Below, piece by piece: positions 46,856 through 56,984 of a stretch of 64,000 nucleotides of DNA. Under the pieces are notes generated by a model that made no database searches, was not told the origin of the DNA, and worked only from the letters and a program-made list of their open reading frames with translations. This stretch comes from Streptomyces luteolus (lineage in GTDB: Bacteria; Actinomycetota; Actinomycetes; Streptomycetales; Streptomycetaceae), in the NCBI RefSeq assembly GCF_029968015.1, contig NZ_JASCIS010000046.1, forward strand, positions 1 through 64,000, in the 5' to 3' direction. The translations under genes and the position numbers were made by a program. Positions within the stretch are counted from its first letter, which is position 1. Each line of letters starts with the position of its first letter.

Positions 46856-47377
46856 TTACGGAATGACGATCACGGGGCGCTGCGCCCGGCGTGCGAGCCG
46901 GCCCGCGACCGAGCCGAAGATGCGGCCCACGAGGCCGTGCGTGGAGCCGACGACGATCGCGTCCGCCTCGTACTCCCGGCCGACCTCTTCGAGTTCGTGG
47001 CAGATGTCCCCGCCGCGCTCGACCAGGATCCACGGCACCTCGGAGAGGTACTCCGCGCAGGCCAGTTCGAGGCCGAGCACCTCGGTGCGGTGGTCCGGGA
47101 CGTCGACGAAGACCGGGGGTTCGCAGCCCGCCCACACCGTGGTGGGCAGCCGGTTGGCGACGTGCACGATGATCAGGCCCGAGCCGGAGCGGCTGGCCAT
47201 GCCGATGGCGTACGCGAGGGCGCGTTCACTGGACGTGGAGCCGTCGAAGCCGACGACTACGCCGTGCTTGAAGGCGGGATCGCAGGAATGGCGCGGTTGG
47301 GGCTCCGCCCGCGGCGTCGAAGGATCGGCGACCTGCCGCTTGCGGTCTGCGGGTTCGGGGAATTCGTGACCGGCCAT
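46856..47377 (-). CDS. Universal stress protein (UspA family)
   Basis: 173 residues from ATG 47377 (MAGHEFPEPADRKRQ). A longer in-frame start is possible, as neither has a clear ribosome site. The UspA fold is shown by GVVVGFDGSTSSERALAYAI at the first strand and the ATP-binding signature IVVGSTHGLVGRIFGSVAGR near the C-terminus. Members bind ATP and act in stress survival or dormancy. Convergent with glmS, divergent from the next small membrane protein. Confidence 0.88.
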   Translation of the reverse strand: MAGHEFPEPADRKRQVADPSTPRAEPQPRHSCDPAFKHGVVVGFDGSTSSERALAYAIGMASRSGSGLIIVHVANRLPTTVWAGCEPPVFVDVPDHRTEVLGLELACAEYLSEVPWILVERGGDICHELEEVGREYEADAIVVGSTHGLVGRIFGSVAGRLARRAQRPVIVIP

Positions 47378-47743
47378 CGGTGTCTCGGCTGAAGGAAGTC
47401 CTCGGTGAGAGGGGCGACTTTTCATCGGGTTCATCGAGCAGGAGCGGCACACGGCCTGAAGCCGTGGCCGGGAAACATCTTCCCAACCCCATACCCCCAA
47501 GGGTACGGCGACACTCCTCTCCTGCCCAGGTCCCGAGGCGGCGTCCGCCGCGTTCCCCGGGAGCATGCACGAGCCCGCCCGGTATCGCAACGGTCGCTGC
47601 CCCGTACAGGCTTCTGCCCCCAAGCCGTTACCCGCACGTCGGCGAGATATGCCACGTCCTCACCACGGGCGGTGACCACCCCAGTGACCTGGCCGCTTCG
47701 CCGCGCGTTGAAGGCGTGAACCCGAGCCCCAGGGAGCAACCCC
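47378..47743. promoter_or_regulatory. 366-bp divergent spacer
   Basis: No gene supported. It should contain the promoters of the stress protein and of the small membrane protein. One inverted repeat stands out: TACCC-CCAA-GGGTA at 47492-47505, resembling copper-sensor CsoR sites. Confidence 0.45.
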
Positions 47744-48049
47744 GTGCCAAGGCCGCACCCCGCGTCCACCCCCGATCCTCCTGCCCGCACCTCCTCGGGG
47801 GACGTCGTCGCCTGGGCCGCGTTCAGCTGCGTACTCGTCCCGGTGGTGCTTGTCGTGTACGGGACGTCGATCGGCGGGGCCGTCTGGGCGGCGCTCGGGC
47901 TCGTGGCGGTCACCGGGGTCTGCCGGATACTGCTCCGTAGGTCCGAGCGGAGCGCCGCCAGTTTGCTCGCGGAACAGAACGGGACGCCGGACGAGGCCGA
48001 GAGGCCGGGCGGAGCCCACGCCCGGCAGGGCGATCGGCGGGCGGCCTGA
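47744..48049 (+). CDS. Small two-helix membrane protein
   Basis: 101 residues from GTG 47744, with AGGGAG 8 nt upstream. Two hydrophobic helices (VVAWAAFSCVLVPVVLVVYG and IGGAVWAALGLVAVTGVCRI) lie back to back, followed by a basic, Arg-rich cytoplasmic tail. This is the shape of small Streptomyces membrane proteins of unknown function. It precedes adpA by 419 bp and is probably not co-transcribed with it. Confidence 0.75.
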   Translation: MPRPHPASTPDPPARTSSGDVVAWAAFSCVLVPVVLVVYGTSIGGAVWAALGLVAVTGVCRILLRRSERSAASLLAEQNGTPDEAERPGGAHARQGDRRAA

Positions 48050-48468
48050 ACCGCTCGCACCGTGGACGTGAATGAGCCGGGCCCTTTCGCTTCTTTTCAG
48101 CCAAACTGGCGGCGGCGTGTCCCCCGTGGTCCACCCCTCCCCCAACACCCGTTTCAGCAGCGCCACATGCCCTCCGGAAGGCCTCTTGCCCCTACGGGGA
48201 CCGGCCACCGGCCCACTGCACCCTTCCGCGGAACGCGCTTGAGTGCCACGCTTCGTGATCGAAAGCTTCACGCCACCTTGCATTGTCGACATTGAGCCTG
48301 GTGCTGAACTGGTCACGAGGACGCTACGAGACACAGTAGATTCGATCATGACCGTCTGGGCGGGGGACTCGTGCAGGACCGAGGGGCTGTGAAGTCTAGA
48401 AGCAGTGTGCAAGAGCGACAGGCCCGGCAAGTGAGGGGCGCCGCGACCACCGAGGGGGGCTTAGCACC
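48050..48468. promoter_or_regulatory. Long adpA upstream region
   Basis: 419 bp without a supported gene. Long leaders upstream of adpA are typical and hold several regulator sites in studied species. I see a small inverted repeat CGTGA/TCACG (48254-48272) and local AT-richer patches near 48275-48350, which may be promoter DNA. GAGGGGGG (48452-48459) is the adpA ribosome site. Confidence 0.5.
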
Positions 48469-49677
48469 GTGACCCACGACTCCGCAGCCGCACCGGAGGG
48501 CGCAGTGCGCAAGCTCTCCGGGCGCCGGCGCAGAGAAATCGTCGCCGTGCTGCTGTTCAGCGGCGGACCCATCTTCGAGAGCTCCATACCGCTCTCCGTC
48601 TTCGGCATCGACCGCCAGGACGCCGGAGTGCCGCGGTACCGACTTCTCGTGTGCGCGGGCGAGGACGGCCCGCTGCGCACCACGGGGGGACTCGAACTCA
48701 CCGCGCCCCACGGCCTGGAGGCCATCGCGCGGGCGGGCACGGTCGTCGTGCCGGCCTGGCGCTCGATCACCTCACCACCGCCGGAGGAAGCCCTCGACGC
48801 GCTGCGCCGGGCGCACGAAGAAGGCGCGCGCATCGTCGGGTTGTGCACCGGAGCGTTCGTCCTCGCGGCCGCCGGCCTGCTCGACGGCCGCCCCGCCACC
48901 ACCCACTGGATGTACGCACCGACGCTCGCCAAGCGCTACCCGTCCGTCCACGTCGACCCGCGCGAACTCTTCGTGGACGACGGGGACGTCCTCACCTCGG
49001 CGGGCACGGCCGCGGGCATCGACCTGTGCCTGCACATCGTGCGCACCGACCACGGCACGGAGGCCGCCGGGGCACTCGCCCGCAGGCTCGTCGTGCCACC
49101 CCGGCGCACCGGCGGCCAGGAGCGCTACCTCGACAGGTCTTTACCGGAGGAGATCGGCGCCGACCCGCTCGCCGAGGTCGTCGCCTGGGCCCTGGAGCAC
49201 CTCCACGAGCAGTTCGACGTGGAGACGCTCGCGGCGCGCGCGTACATGAGCCGGCGGACCTTCGACCGCAGGTTCCGCTCGCTCACCGGAAGCGCCCCCC
49301 TGCAGTGGCTGATCACCCAGCGGGTACTGCAGGCCCAACGGCTCCTGGAGACCTCCGACTACTCCGTCGACGAGGTCGCCGGACGCTGCGGGTTCCGCTC
49401 GCCGGTGGCGCTGCGCGGCCACTTCCGCCGCCAGCTCGGCTCCTCGCCCGCCGCCTACCGGGCCGCGTACCGCGCCCGCAGGCCGCAGAACGAGAAGCCG
49501 GCCGACGTGGTGGAGGGCCCAGGACCGCTGCCCTCGCAGTCCCGGCGCGCGGCCGCGGCCGGCTCGTTCGGGCTGCCGGGCGCCACGGCCGCGGCCGACA
49601 CCGGCAGACACGCCTCCGATCTGTATGCCGCCGCTCGCGCGACGCTCCCCGGTCAGCGGGAACGCCCCGTAGGGTGA
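48469..49677 (+). CDS. adpA: AdpA, central developmental regulator
   Basis: 402 residues. The N-terminal DJ-1/PfpI-like domain ([33 protein letters not shown]) mediates dimerisation. A C-terminal AraC/XylS domain follows ([20 protein letters not shown] and [20 protein letters not shown]). The sequence is near identical to AdpA of other Streptomyces as I recall. A TTA leucine codon at 49141-49143 lies in the interdomain linker ([11 protein letters not shown]), so translation depends on the bldA tRNA, and AdpA in turn controls morphology and secondary metabolism. GTG start. Confidence 0.97.
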   Translation: MTHDSAAAPEGAVRKLSGRRRREIVAVLLFSGGPIFESSIPLSVFGIDRQDAGVPRYRLLVCAGEDGPLRTTGGLELTAPHGLEAIARAGTVVVPAWRSITSPPPEEALDALRRAHEEGARIVGLCTGAFVLAAAGLLDGRPATTHWMYAPTLAKRYPSVHVDPRELFVDDGDVLTSAGTAAGIDLCLHIVRTDHGTEAAGALARRLVVPPRRTGGQERYLDRSLPEEIGADPLAEVVAWALEHLHEQFDVETLAARAYMSRRTFDRRFRSLTGSAPLQWLITQRVLQAQRLLETSDYSVDEVAGRCGFRSPVALRGHFRRQLGSSPAAYRAAYRARRPQNEKPADVVEGPGPLPSQSRRAAAAGSFGLPGATAAADTGRHASDLYAAARATLPGQRERPVG

Positions 49678-49682
49678 GACGC

Positions 49683-50294
49683 ATGAACGATCGCATGGTG
49701 TGGATCGACTGCGAGATGACCGGGCTCTCGCTGACGGACGACGCACTTATCGAGGTGGCCGCGCTGGTCACCGACTCGGAGCTCAACGTGCTCGGCGAAG
49801 GCGTGGACATCGTGATCCGCCCGCCGGACGCGGCCCTCGGGACGATGCCCGAGGTGGTGCGCACCATGCACACCGCCTCGGGCCTCCTCGACGAGCTGGC
49901 GTCCGGCACCACCCTCGCCGACGCCGAGGAGCAGGTGCTCGCGTACGTACGTGAGCACGTCAAGGAGCCCGGCAAGGCGCCGCTCTGCGGGAACTCGGTC
50001 GGCACCGACCGCGGCTTCCTGCTGCGGGACATGCCGACCCTGGAGGACTACCTGCACTACCGCATCGTGGACGTCTCCTCCATCAAGGAGCTGTCCCGGC
50101 GCTGGTACCCGCGGGCGTACTTCAACAGCCCGGAGAAGAACGGCAACCACCGGGCCCTCTCCGACATCCGCGAGTCCATCGCGGAGCTGCGGTACTACCG
50201 CGAGGCGGTCTTCGTCCCGCAGCCCGGCCCGGACTCGGACACGGCCAAGGCCATCGCGGCGAAGTACGTGCTGCCCGCCGAGCCCGCCGAGTAG
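49683..50294 (+). CDS. orn: Oligoribonuclease
   Basis: 203 residues. 3'-5' exonuclease that degrades 2-5-nt RNAs, including pGpG. The DEDDh active site is complete: [25 protein letters not shown], and [11 protein letters not shown]. It sits 5 nt after the adpA stop, behind AGGGTGAG, so it can be translated from the adpA transcript, an arrangement known for adpA-ornA. It ends about 130 nt before tRNA-His. Confidence 0.96.
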   Translation: MNDRMVWIDCEMTGLSLTDDALIEVAALVTDSELNVLGEGVDIVIRPPDAALGTMPEVVRTMHTASGLLDELASGTTLADAEEQVLAYVREHVKEPGKAPLCGNSVGTDRGFLLRDMPTLEDYLHYRIVDVSSIKELSRRWYPRAYFNSPEKNGNHRALSDIRESIAELRYYREAVFVPQPGPDSDTAKAIAAKYVLPAEPAE

Positions 50295-50428
50295 CGGTTC
50301 CGCTCGCCCGGAAGCCGGTGATCGGGGTGCCTGCGGGCCCCGATCCCGGCCCCCGGAAAAGGCGGGCGCGAGCACCCCTTCGGACCCTGTACACTTTTTC
50401 TCGGCCGGTCGGAAAAACGACCGGTCAT

Positions 50429-50502
50429 GGTGGGTGTAGCTCAGTTGGTAGAGCACCTGGTTGTGGTCCAGGTGGCCGCGGGTTCAAGTCCCGTCACTCA
50501 CC
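50429..50502 (+). tRNA. tRNA-His (GTG anticodon)
   Basis: The cloverleaf folds well. Acceptor GTGGGTG (50430-50436) pairs with CACTCAC (50495-50501), with the His-specific extra G-1 at 50429 opposite C73. The anticodon arm CCTGG-TTGTGGT-CCAGG has GTG at 50463-50465, and the T loop is GTTCAAG. CCA is not encoded. Confidence 0.97.
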
Positions 50503-50511
50503 CTCAAGGAT

Positions 50512-50539
50512 CAAGGTCCGGCCGAAAGGCCGGACCTTG
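50512..50539 (+). terminator. Hairpin terminator after tRNA-His
   Basis: CAAGGTCCGGCC (50512-50523) pairs perfectly with GGCCGGACCTTG (50528-50539) around a GAAA tetraloop, 10 nt after the tRNA. Confidence 0.9.
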
Positions 50540-50587
50540 ATGCGTTTCCGGCCCTCACGCGCGACGAGGGCGACGAGGGCCCAGGGC

Positions 50588-51649
50588 TCACGACGAGTCC
50601 CGCACGACCAGTTCCGTGGCCAGCACCAGCTGGCGCCGCTCCCCCGTCGCCGAGGCCGGGCGGTCAGCCGAGCGGTGGGCGATCTCGTCCAGGAGCAGCC
50701 GCGTCATCTCCCGGCCCATCTCCGCGATCGGCTGCCGCACGCTCGTCAGGGTCGGCTCCATATGGCGGGCGATCACCGAGTCGTCGTACCCGACGAGGGC
50801 CACGTCCTGAGGTATTCGGCGGCCCGCCTCCCGCAGCACCAGCCGGGCTCCGCCCGCCATCACGTCGGAGCCCGCGAAGACCGCGTCCAGGTCCGGGCGG
50901 CGGGCGAGCAGCTCGGCCATCGCGCGGCGGCCGCCCTCCTCCGTGAAGTCGCCCGCCGCGACCAACTCCGGGTCGGCCGCGCGGCCCGCCGCCTCCAGGG
51001 CCGCGAGGCAGCCCTCGTGGCGGCGGCGCGCTCCGTACACGTCGAGCGGCCCGGTGATTAGGGCGATCGTGCGGCGGCCGCGCTCGACGAGGTGCTCCAC
51101 GGCCGCCCGGCCGCCGCCGAAGTTGTCCGAGTCCACCGACGGCAGCCGCTCGTCGGCGCTGCGTCGGCCGCTGATCACCGCCGGGACGCCCAGCTGGTCC
51201 ACCAGGTCGGGCAGCGGATCGCCCGCGTGCACCGAGACGAGGAGCACGCCGTCCACGCGCTGCGCGCCGAGGTACTGGGCGAGGCGCCTGCGCTCCTTGT
51301 GGCCGCCCGCGAACGTGAGCAGCAGCTGCACCTCGGTCTCGGCGAGGGCCTGGCCGACGCCCTGGATGATCTCGGAGAAGTACGGCTCGGCGAAGAAGCG
51401 CCGCTCCGGCTCGGGTACGACCAGGGCGATGGCGTCGGTACGGTCGGCGGCCAGGGCGCGGGCCGCCGTGTTCGGTACGTATCCCAGCTCCGCCACGGCC
51501 GCCTCGACCAGGGCCCTGGTCCGGTCGCTCACCCGGGGCGAGCCGTTGATCACGCGGGACACCGTGCCGCGGCCCACCCCCGCGCGCTCCGCCACCTGCT
51601 CCAGGGTGGGCCGCCGCCCGCCCCTGCCACGCGGCTCTCGCACCGCCAT
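50588..51649 (-). CDS. cebR: LacI-family repressor CebR
   Basis: 353 residues. An N-terminal LacI helix-turn-helix (TLEQVAERAGVGRGTVSRVI, then NGSPRVSD) precedes a periplasmic-binding-like effector domain. Divergent from a cellobiose transporter and with TGGGAGCGCTCCCA boxes in front of its targets, it is CebR, which represses cellulose-utilisation genes until cellobiose or cellotriose binds. The ATG at 51649 follows GGGAGG; the open frame upstream of it is not used. Confidence 0.93.
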   Translation of the reverse strand: MAVREPRGRGGRRPTLEQVAERAGVGRGTVSRVINGSPRVSDRTRALVEAAVAELGYVPNTAARALAADRTDAIALVVPEPERRFFAEPYFSEIIQGVGQALAETEVQLLLTFAGGHKERRRLAQYLGAQRVDGVLLVSVHAGDPLPDLVDQLGVPAVISGRRSADERLPSVDSDNFGGGRAAVEHLVERGRRTIALITGPLDVYGARRRHEGCLAALEAAGRAADPELVAAGDFTEEGGRRAMAELLARRPDLDAVFAGSDVMAGGARLVLREAGRRIPQDVALVGYDDSVIARHMEPTLTSVRQPIAEMGREMTRLLLDEIAHRSADRPASATGERRQLVLATELVVRDSS

Positions 51650-51790
51650 GCCTGCCTCCCCACCGAAACCGACCGCCCGGGAACCCGCACCGGGATGACC
51701 GGAACCTAACAGCCGGGTAACCGAACGAACTCCCGACGTCGGTCGCCTTGACACCCCCCTGGGGAGCCGCAACGCTTCAACACATCACGG

Positions 51791-51804
51791 TGGGAGCGCT
51801 CCCA
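51791..51804. promoter_or_regulatory. CebR box upstream of cebE
   Basis: TGGGAGCGCTCCCA, a perfect 14-bp palindrome identical to the known Streptomyces CebR operator. It lies 117 bp before cebE and 141 bp from cebR, so it may also give autoregulation. Confidence 0.95.
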
Positions 51805-51920
51805 CCGTACCGGACGCATACACAACCCGCACGTTCCCCGCCCGAGCCGGCGCTCCAACGACCTTGCTGCTGACAGAAGTTGGACGTTTCCCGGCACCTC
51901 TGGGCACATTGGAGGACGCA

Positions 51921-53243
51921 ATGCGCACCACGACCCGTACGCGGGCGGTGGCCCTGGCTGCCGTCGTCACCCTCGGCGTCTCGCTGCTCGGCGGCTGCGC
52001 CGAGGACCCCGGTGAATCCGGTGCCTCGTCCGGCGGTGGCGACGGCGCCGGGAAGACCACGCTGACCGTCGGGGTCTTCGGGGTGTTCGGCCTGAAGGAG
52101 GCCGGGCTCTACGACGAGTACATGGAGCAGAACCCGGACGTCGTCATCAAGCAGACCTCCATCGAGCGCAACGAGAACTACTACCCGCAGCTGCTCACCC
52201 ACCTCGGCTCAGGCAGCGGGCTCGCCGACATCCAGGCCGTCGAGGTCAACAACATCGCGGAGATCGTCGCGACCCAGTCCGACAAGCTCGTCGACCTCGG
52301 CAAGGCGCCCGGCGTCTCGAAGGACGCGTATCTGGACTGGAAGTGGCAGCAGGGGACGACGAAGGACGGCGCCACCGTCGGGCTCGGCACCGACATCGGG
52401 CCGCAGGGGATCTGCTACCGCAAGGACCTGTTCGAGAAGGCCGGGCTGCCCACCGACCGCGAGGCCGTCGGCAAGCTGTGGGCGGGCGACTGGGAGAAGT
52501 ACCTGGAGGTCGGCAAGGAGTTCAAGAAGAAGGCGCCCGAGGGCAAGGCGTTCGTCGACTCCGCCGCCGGCGTGATGGCCGCCGTCACGGGCAGCTACGA
52601 GGAACGCTTCTACGACAAGTCCGGCGAGGTCGTCTACAAGTCCAACCCGCGCGTCAAAGAGGCCTGGGACCTCGCCGCCGAGTTCGCCACCGAGGGCCTG
52701 ACCGCCAAACTCCAGCAGTTCCAGCCGACTTGGGACCAGGGGTACGCGAACGGCACCTTCGCCACCGTGTCCTGCCCCGCCTGGATGCTCGGCTACATCA
52801 AGTCCAAGGCGGGCGAGAAGGGCGCCGACCAGTGGGACGTCGCGCAGGCGCCGAAGCCCGGCAACTGGGGCGGGTCGTTCCTCACCGTGCCGAAGGCCGG
52901 GAAGAACACCGAGGAGGCGGCCGAGCTCGCCGCCTGGCTGACCGCGCCCGAGCAGCAGGCCAAGCTCTTCGACCAGCAGGGCAGCTTCCCGAGCGCCTCG
53001 GCCGCGTACGACCTGCCGGTGGTGGCCGGCTCGAAGAGCGCGTACTTCGACGACGCCCCCATCGGCAAGATCTTCGCCAAGGCCGCCGAGGGCGCGCCCG
53101 TGCAGATCCTCGGCCCGAAGGACCTGATCATCGCCCAGAACCTGGCGGACGTCGGCATGCTCCAGGTCGACCAGAAGGGCACCTCGCCCGAGGACGGCTG
53201 GAAGGCCGCCGTGAAGGCGATCGACAACGCGCTGGACCAGTGA
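51921..53243 (+). CDS. cebE: Cellobiose/cellotriose-binding lipoprotein CebE
   Basis: 440 residues. The lipobox LLGGC places the lipid anchor near residue 26. The body is a cluster B extracellular sugar-binding protein (GVFGVFGLKEAGLYDEYMEQ, LTHLGSGSGLADIQAVEVNN, and a C-terminal AVKAIDNALDQ). It captures cello-oligosaccharides for the two permeases that follow. ATG 51921 has GGAGG upstream. First gene of cebEFG. Confidence 0.94.
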   Translation: MRTTTRTRAVALAAVVTLGVSLLGGCAEDPGESGASSGGGDGAGKTTLTVGVFGVFGLKEAGLYDEYMEQNPDVVIKQTSIERNENYYPQLLTHLGSGSGLADIQAVEVNNIAEIVATQSDKLVDLGKAPGVSKDAYLDWKWQQGTTKDGATVGLGTDIGPQGICYRKDLFEKAGLPTDREAVGKLWAGDWEKYLEVGKEFKKKAPEGKAFVDSAAGVMAAVTGSYEERFYDKSGEVVYKSNPRVKEAWDLAAEFATEGLTAKLQQFQPTWDQGYANGTFATVSCPAWMLGYIKSKAGEKGADQWDVAQAPKPGNWGGSFLTVPKAGKNTEEAAELAAWLTAPEQQAKLFDQQGSFPSASAAYDLPVVAGSKSAYFDDAPIGKIFAKAAEGAPVQILGPKDLIIAQNLADVGMLQVDQKGTSPEDGWKAAVKAIDNALDQ

Positions 53244-53246
53244 CCG

Positions 53247-54281
53247 ATGGCCAGTGAATCCCAGGCAGCCGCGCCCGCCCGGGGGGAGGAGGGCGCGGCC
53301 CCGGCCGATGCCGTACCGGTCGCGTACCAAGCCGGGCACGCCGCCGAGTCGGAGGCACGCGAGCGGCGCAGCCGGCGCTACCGGCGGGACGTGCGGTGGA
53401 GTCCGTACGCGTTCATCGCGCCGTTCTTCGTCTTCTTCGCCGCGTTCGGGCTCTTCCCGCTGCTCTACACCGGCTGGGCCTCGCTGCACCGGGTGGAGCT
53501 GACCGCGCCGACGGACATGGAGTGGGTGGGGCTGCGGAACTTCTCGCGGCTGCTCGACGACGACTTCTTCTGGAACGCGCTGCTCAATACGGTCACCATC
53601 GGCCTGCTCTCCACGGTTCCGCAGCTGCTCATGGCGCTCGGCATCGCGCATCTCCTCAACTACCGGCTGCGCGGCTCGATGTTCTTCCGGGTCGCGGCAC
53701 TCACCCCGTACGCGACGTCGGTGGCCGCCGCGACGCTGGTGTTCGTGCTGCTCTTCGGGCGCGACTACGGAATGATCAACTGGGCGCTCGGCCTGGTCGG
53801 CTTCGACGGCGTCGACTGGCAGAACGGGGACTGGACGTCCAAGCTCGCGGTCTCCACGATCGTCATCTGGCGCTGGACGGGCTACAACGCGCTGATCTAC
53901 CTGGCCGCGATGCAGTCCATCCCGGCCGATCTGTACGAGTCGGCGGCGCTCGACGGCGCCTCGCGCTGGCAGCAGTTCCTGCATGTCACCCTGCCCTCGC
54001 TGCGGCCGACGATCCTCTTCACCTGCGTGGTGTCGACGATCGGCGCGATCCAGCTCTTCGGTGAGCCTCTGCTGTTCAACGGCAGCGCGGGCGCAAGCGG
54101 CGGCCCGAGCCATCAGTTCCAGACCCTCGGCCTCTATCTGTACGAGCAGGGCTGGGTGAATCTGCACCTCGGCCGGGCCTCGGCCATCGCCTGGACGATG
54201 TTCCTGATCCTGCTGCTCATCGGCGCGGTCAACTGGCTGATCGTCCACCGGCTGCGCAAGAACGAGAGGGGCGCCGCATGA
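53247..54281 (+). CDS. cebF: Cellobiose ABC permease CebF
   Basis: 344 residues. An N-terminal cytosolic stretch rich in Ala, Glu and Arg is followed by six helices of the MalF type. The EAA loop is ESAALDGASRWQQFLHVTLP. Pairs with CebG. ATG is 3 nt after the cebE stop. Confidence 0.94.
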   Translation: MASESQAAAPARGEEGAAPADAVPVAYQAGHAAESEARERRSRRYRRDVRWSPYAFIAPFFVFFAAFGLFPLLYTGWASLHRVELTAPTDMEWVGLRNFSRLLDDDFFWNALLNTVTIGLLSTVPQLLMALGIAHLLNYRLRGSMFFRVAALTPYATSVAAATLVFVLLFGRDYGMINWALGLVGFDGVDWQNGDWTSKLAVSTIVIWRWTGYNALIYLAAMQSIPADLYESAALDGASRWQQFLHVTLPSLRPTILFTCVVSTIGAIQLFGEPLLFNGSAGASGGPSHQFQTLGLYLYEQGWVNLHLGRASAIAWTMFLILLLIGAVNWLIVHRLRKNERGAA

Positions 54282-55165
54282 GTGCCGTCGTGAAGTCCCT
54301 TGCCGACAGGGGCCGTTCGGCGGGGCGGGGGCCACGGGCCGGACGGCAGCTGCACGGCGGGCGGTGGACGTACGCGGTCCTGATCGTGTTCACCGCGGTC
54401 TCGCTCTTCCCGCTGGTGTGGACGGCGATCGCCGCGTCGCGCAACAACACGCGCCTTGCGCAGACGCCGCCGCCGTTCTGGTTCGGGAGCAATCTCTTCA
54501 AGAACCTGGAGATCGCCTGGACCGACGCCAACATGGGCACGGCCCTGCTGAACACCACGGTGGTGGCCGGTTCGATCGCCGCCGGCACGGTGCTGTTCTC
54601 CACGCTCGCCGGCTTCGCCTTCGCCAAGCTGCGCTTCCGCTTCAAGAACCTTCTGATGCTTCTGGTGATCGGCACGATGATGGTGCCGCCCCAACTCGGC
54701 GTCGTACCACTCTACATGCTGATCGCCGAGCTGCGGTGGACGGACCATCTGCAGGCCGTGATCCTGCCGACGCTGGTCAGCGCTTTCGGGGTGTTCTTCA
54801 TGCGGCAGTACCTGCTGCAGGCGCTGCCGAGCGAGCTGATCGAGGCGGCGCGGGTGGACGGGGCGAACAGTCTGCGGGTGGTCTGGCACATCGTGTTTCC
54901 GGCTGCGCGGCCCGCGATGGCCGTGCTCGCGATGCTCACCTTCGTCCAGGCGTGGAACGACTTCTTCTGGCCGATCATCGCCCTGACACAGAACGGCAGT
55001 CCGACCGTGCAGGTCGCCCTGACCGGGCTCGGCCGCGGCTACATCCCCGACCAGTCGGTGATCATGGCGGGCGCCCTGCTCGGCACGCTGCCGCTGCTCG
55101 TCGCCTTCGTGATCTTCGGCAAGCAGATCGTCGGGGGGATCATGCAGGGCGCGGTCAAGGGCTGA
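54278..55165 (+). CDS. cebG: Cellobiose ABC permease CebG
   Basis: 295 residues, MalG-type permease with six helices and EAA loop [24 protein letters not shown] overlap with cebF. No ATPase gene is present; in Streptomyces the shared ATPase MsiK, encoded elsewhere, energises this transporter. Confidence 0.94.
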   Translation: MSAVVKSLADRGRSAGRGPRAGRQLHGGRWTYAVLIVFTAVSLFPLVWTAIAASRNNTRLAQTPPPFWFGSNLFKNLEIAWTDANMGTALLNTTVVAGSIAAGTVLFSTLAGFAFAKLRFRFKNLLMLLVIGTMMVPPQLGVVPLYMLIAELRWTDHLQAVILPTLVSAFGVFFMRQYLLQALPSELIEAARVDGANSLRVVWHIVFPAARPAMAVLAMLTFVQAWNDFFWPIIALTQNGSPTVQVALTGLGRGYIPDQSVIMAGALLGTLPLLVAFVIFGKQIVGGIMQGAVKG

Positions 55166-55207
55166 CGCCTCCTTCCCTCTCCTTCCCTTCAGTGTCCGTA
55201 CGACGTT

Positions 55208-55221
55208 TGGGAGCGCTCCCG
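55208..55221. promoter_or_regulatory. CebR box at bglC start
   Basis: TGGGAGCGCTCCCG matches 13 of 14 CebR-box positions and abuts the bglC GTG codon, so a bound repressor would block either initiation of a bglC transcript or read-through from cebG. Confidence 0.88.
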
Positions 55222-56699
55222 TGACCTCAGTAGCAGTCTCTGCCTCTGCCTCCACCTCAGCTTCCGCCTCCGCCTCCGCCGTGGCGACCCGGTTTCCGCC
55301 CGGCTTTCTGTGGGGCGCCGCGACCGCCGCGTACCAGATCGAGGGGGCCGTCCAGGAGGGCGGCCGGACGCCGTCGATCTGGGACACCTTCAGCCGTACG
55401 CCGGGAAAGGTGCTCGGCGGCGACACCGGGGACGTGGCCTGCGACCACTTCCACCGCTGGCGCGAGGACGTCCGGCTGATGGCCGAACTCGGCCTGGGCG
55501 CCTACCGGTTCTCGGTGTCCTGGCCGCGCGTGCAGCCCACCGGCCGAGGCCCCGCCGTGCAGCGCGGCCTCGACTTCTACCGCGAGCTCGTCGACGAGCT
55601 GCTCGCCCACGGCATCCAGCCGATGGCCACCCTCTACCACTGGGACCTGCCGCAGGACCTGGAGACGTCCTTCCCCAGCGGCTCGGCCGCGGGCGGCGGC
55701 TGGCCGGAGCGGGACACGGCGTACCGCTTCGCCGAGTACGCGGGGATCGTGGCCGAGGCGCTCGGCGACCGGGTCGAGCGGTGGACGACGCTCAACGAGC
55801 CGTGGTGCAGCGCGTTTCTGGGGTACGGCTCCGGGGTGCACGCGCCGGGGCGCACCGACCCGGTCGCCGCGCTGCGGGCGGCGCACCACCTGAACCTCGC
55901 GCACGGGCTCGGCGCGCAGGCGCTGCGCGCGGCGCTGCCCGCGCGGGCGCAGGTCGGGATCTGCCTCAACCCGAGCGCGGTGCGCGCGCGGACGGACGCG
56001 CCGGAGGACCTGGACGCGCGCCGGCGCATCGACGCGCTCGCCAACCGGGTGTTCACGGGGCCGCTCCTGAAGGGCGCGTACCCCTCCGATCTGCTCGCGG
56101 ACACCGCGGGCCTGACGGACTGGTCCTTCGTACGGCCCAGGGACCTCGCGGCCATCAGGCAGCCGCTCGACTTCCTCGGCATCAACTACTACACGCCCGC
56201 CGTGGTCTCCGCCGCCACCGATCCGGCCGCCCCGCGCCACGACGGGCACAACGCCGGCGAGCACTCGCCCTGGCCGGGCGCGGACGGGGTGGCCTTCCAC
56301 CGCGTGCCGGGTGAACTCACCGCCATGGACTGGGCGGTGGACCCGAGCGGCCTGGTCGACCTGCTCACCCGGTACACCGCGGAGGCCCCCGGGGTCCCGC
56401 TGTACGTCACCGAGAACGGCGCGGCGTACGAGGACTCCGTGGACGCCGAGGGCCGCGTCCACGATCCCGACCGCATCCGCTATCTGCACGCCCACCTGGC
56501 GGCGGTGCACGAGGCCCTTCGGGCGGGCGCGGACGTGCGCGGCTATTTCCTGTGGTCGCTGCTCGACAATTTCGAGTGGGCGTACGGCTACAGCAAGCGG
56601 TTCGGGGCGGTGTACGTGGACTACGGGACGCAGGAGCGGACGGTGAAGTCGAGTGGGCGGTGGTATGCGGGGGTGGCGGCCACCGGAAAGCTTCCATAA
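55221..56699 (+). CDS. bglC: Beta-glucosidase (GH1) BglC
   Basis: 492 residues, cytosolic GH1 enzyme that splits imported cellobiose to glucose. Acid/base Glu in WTTLNEPWC and nucleophile Glu in [33 protein letters not shown] at the N-terminal signature and [18 protein letters not shown] at the end. A short Ser/Ala run ([16 protein letters not shown]) precedes the domain. The GTG start lies at the CebR box edge; no signal peptide. Confidence 0.94.
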   Translation: MTSVAVSASASTSASASASAVATRFPPGFLWGAATAAYQIEGAVQEGGRTPSIWDTFSRTPGKVLGGDTGDVACDHFHRWREDVRLMAELGLGAYRFSVSWPRVQPTGRGPAVQRGLDFYRELVDELLAHGIQPMATLYHWDLPQDLETSFPSGSAAGGGWPERDTAYRFAEYAGIVAEALGDRVERWTTLNEPWCSAFLGYGSGVHAPGRTDPVAALRAAHHLNLAHGLGAQALRAALPARAQVGICLNPSAVRARTDAPEDLDARRRIDALANRVFTGPLLKGAYPSDLLADTAGLTDWSFVRPRDLAAIRQPLDFLGINYYTPAVVSAATDPAAPRHDGHNAGEHSPWPGADGVAFHRVPGELTAMDWAVDPSGLVDLLTRYTAEAPGVPLYVTENGAAYEDSVDAEGRVHDPDRIRYLHAHLAAVHEALRAGADVRGYFLWSLLDNFEWAYGYSKRFGAVYVDYGTQERTVKSSGRWYAGVAATGKLP

Positions 56700-56747
56700 C
56701 CGGGGCTCCGCCCCGGACCCCGTTCTCGGCTGTCTTTCGGCTGTCGC

Positions 56748-56922
56748 GCCGTCGTGGCTGGTCGCGCCCCGCGGCGTAGCCGCTAATGTCACAGCCCCGC
56801 GCCCCTTAAAAACCCGCCCCTCCGGGGCAAAATCAGCCCCTCCGGCGTTTGAGGAGCGGGGGTCCGGGGGCGGAGCCCCTGAAGCTGTCCGCAGGACTTT
56901 CGGGAAGGGGCGGGGTGGGGAA
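56748..56922. repeat. Mixed dispersed intergenic repeats
   Basis: Contains a truncated family-1 module (GTCGTGGCTGGTCGCGCCCC from 56748), then a family-2 block (CAGCCCCTCCGGCG, TTGAGGAGCGGGGGTCCGGG, CTTTCGGGAAGGGGCGGGG ending 56922). A run of about 10 G lies near 56945-56955. No gene is supported between bglC and the GH18 gene. Confidence 0.8.
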
Positions 56923-56984
56923 CAAAGAGACGCGCGCCCCGGCCGGGGGGGGGGGAAGACCGGCCGGGGCGCGCCCGTGGGGGG

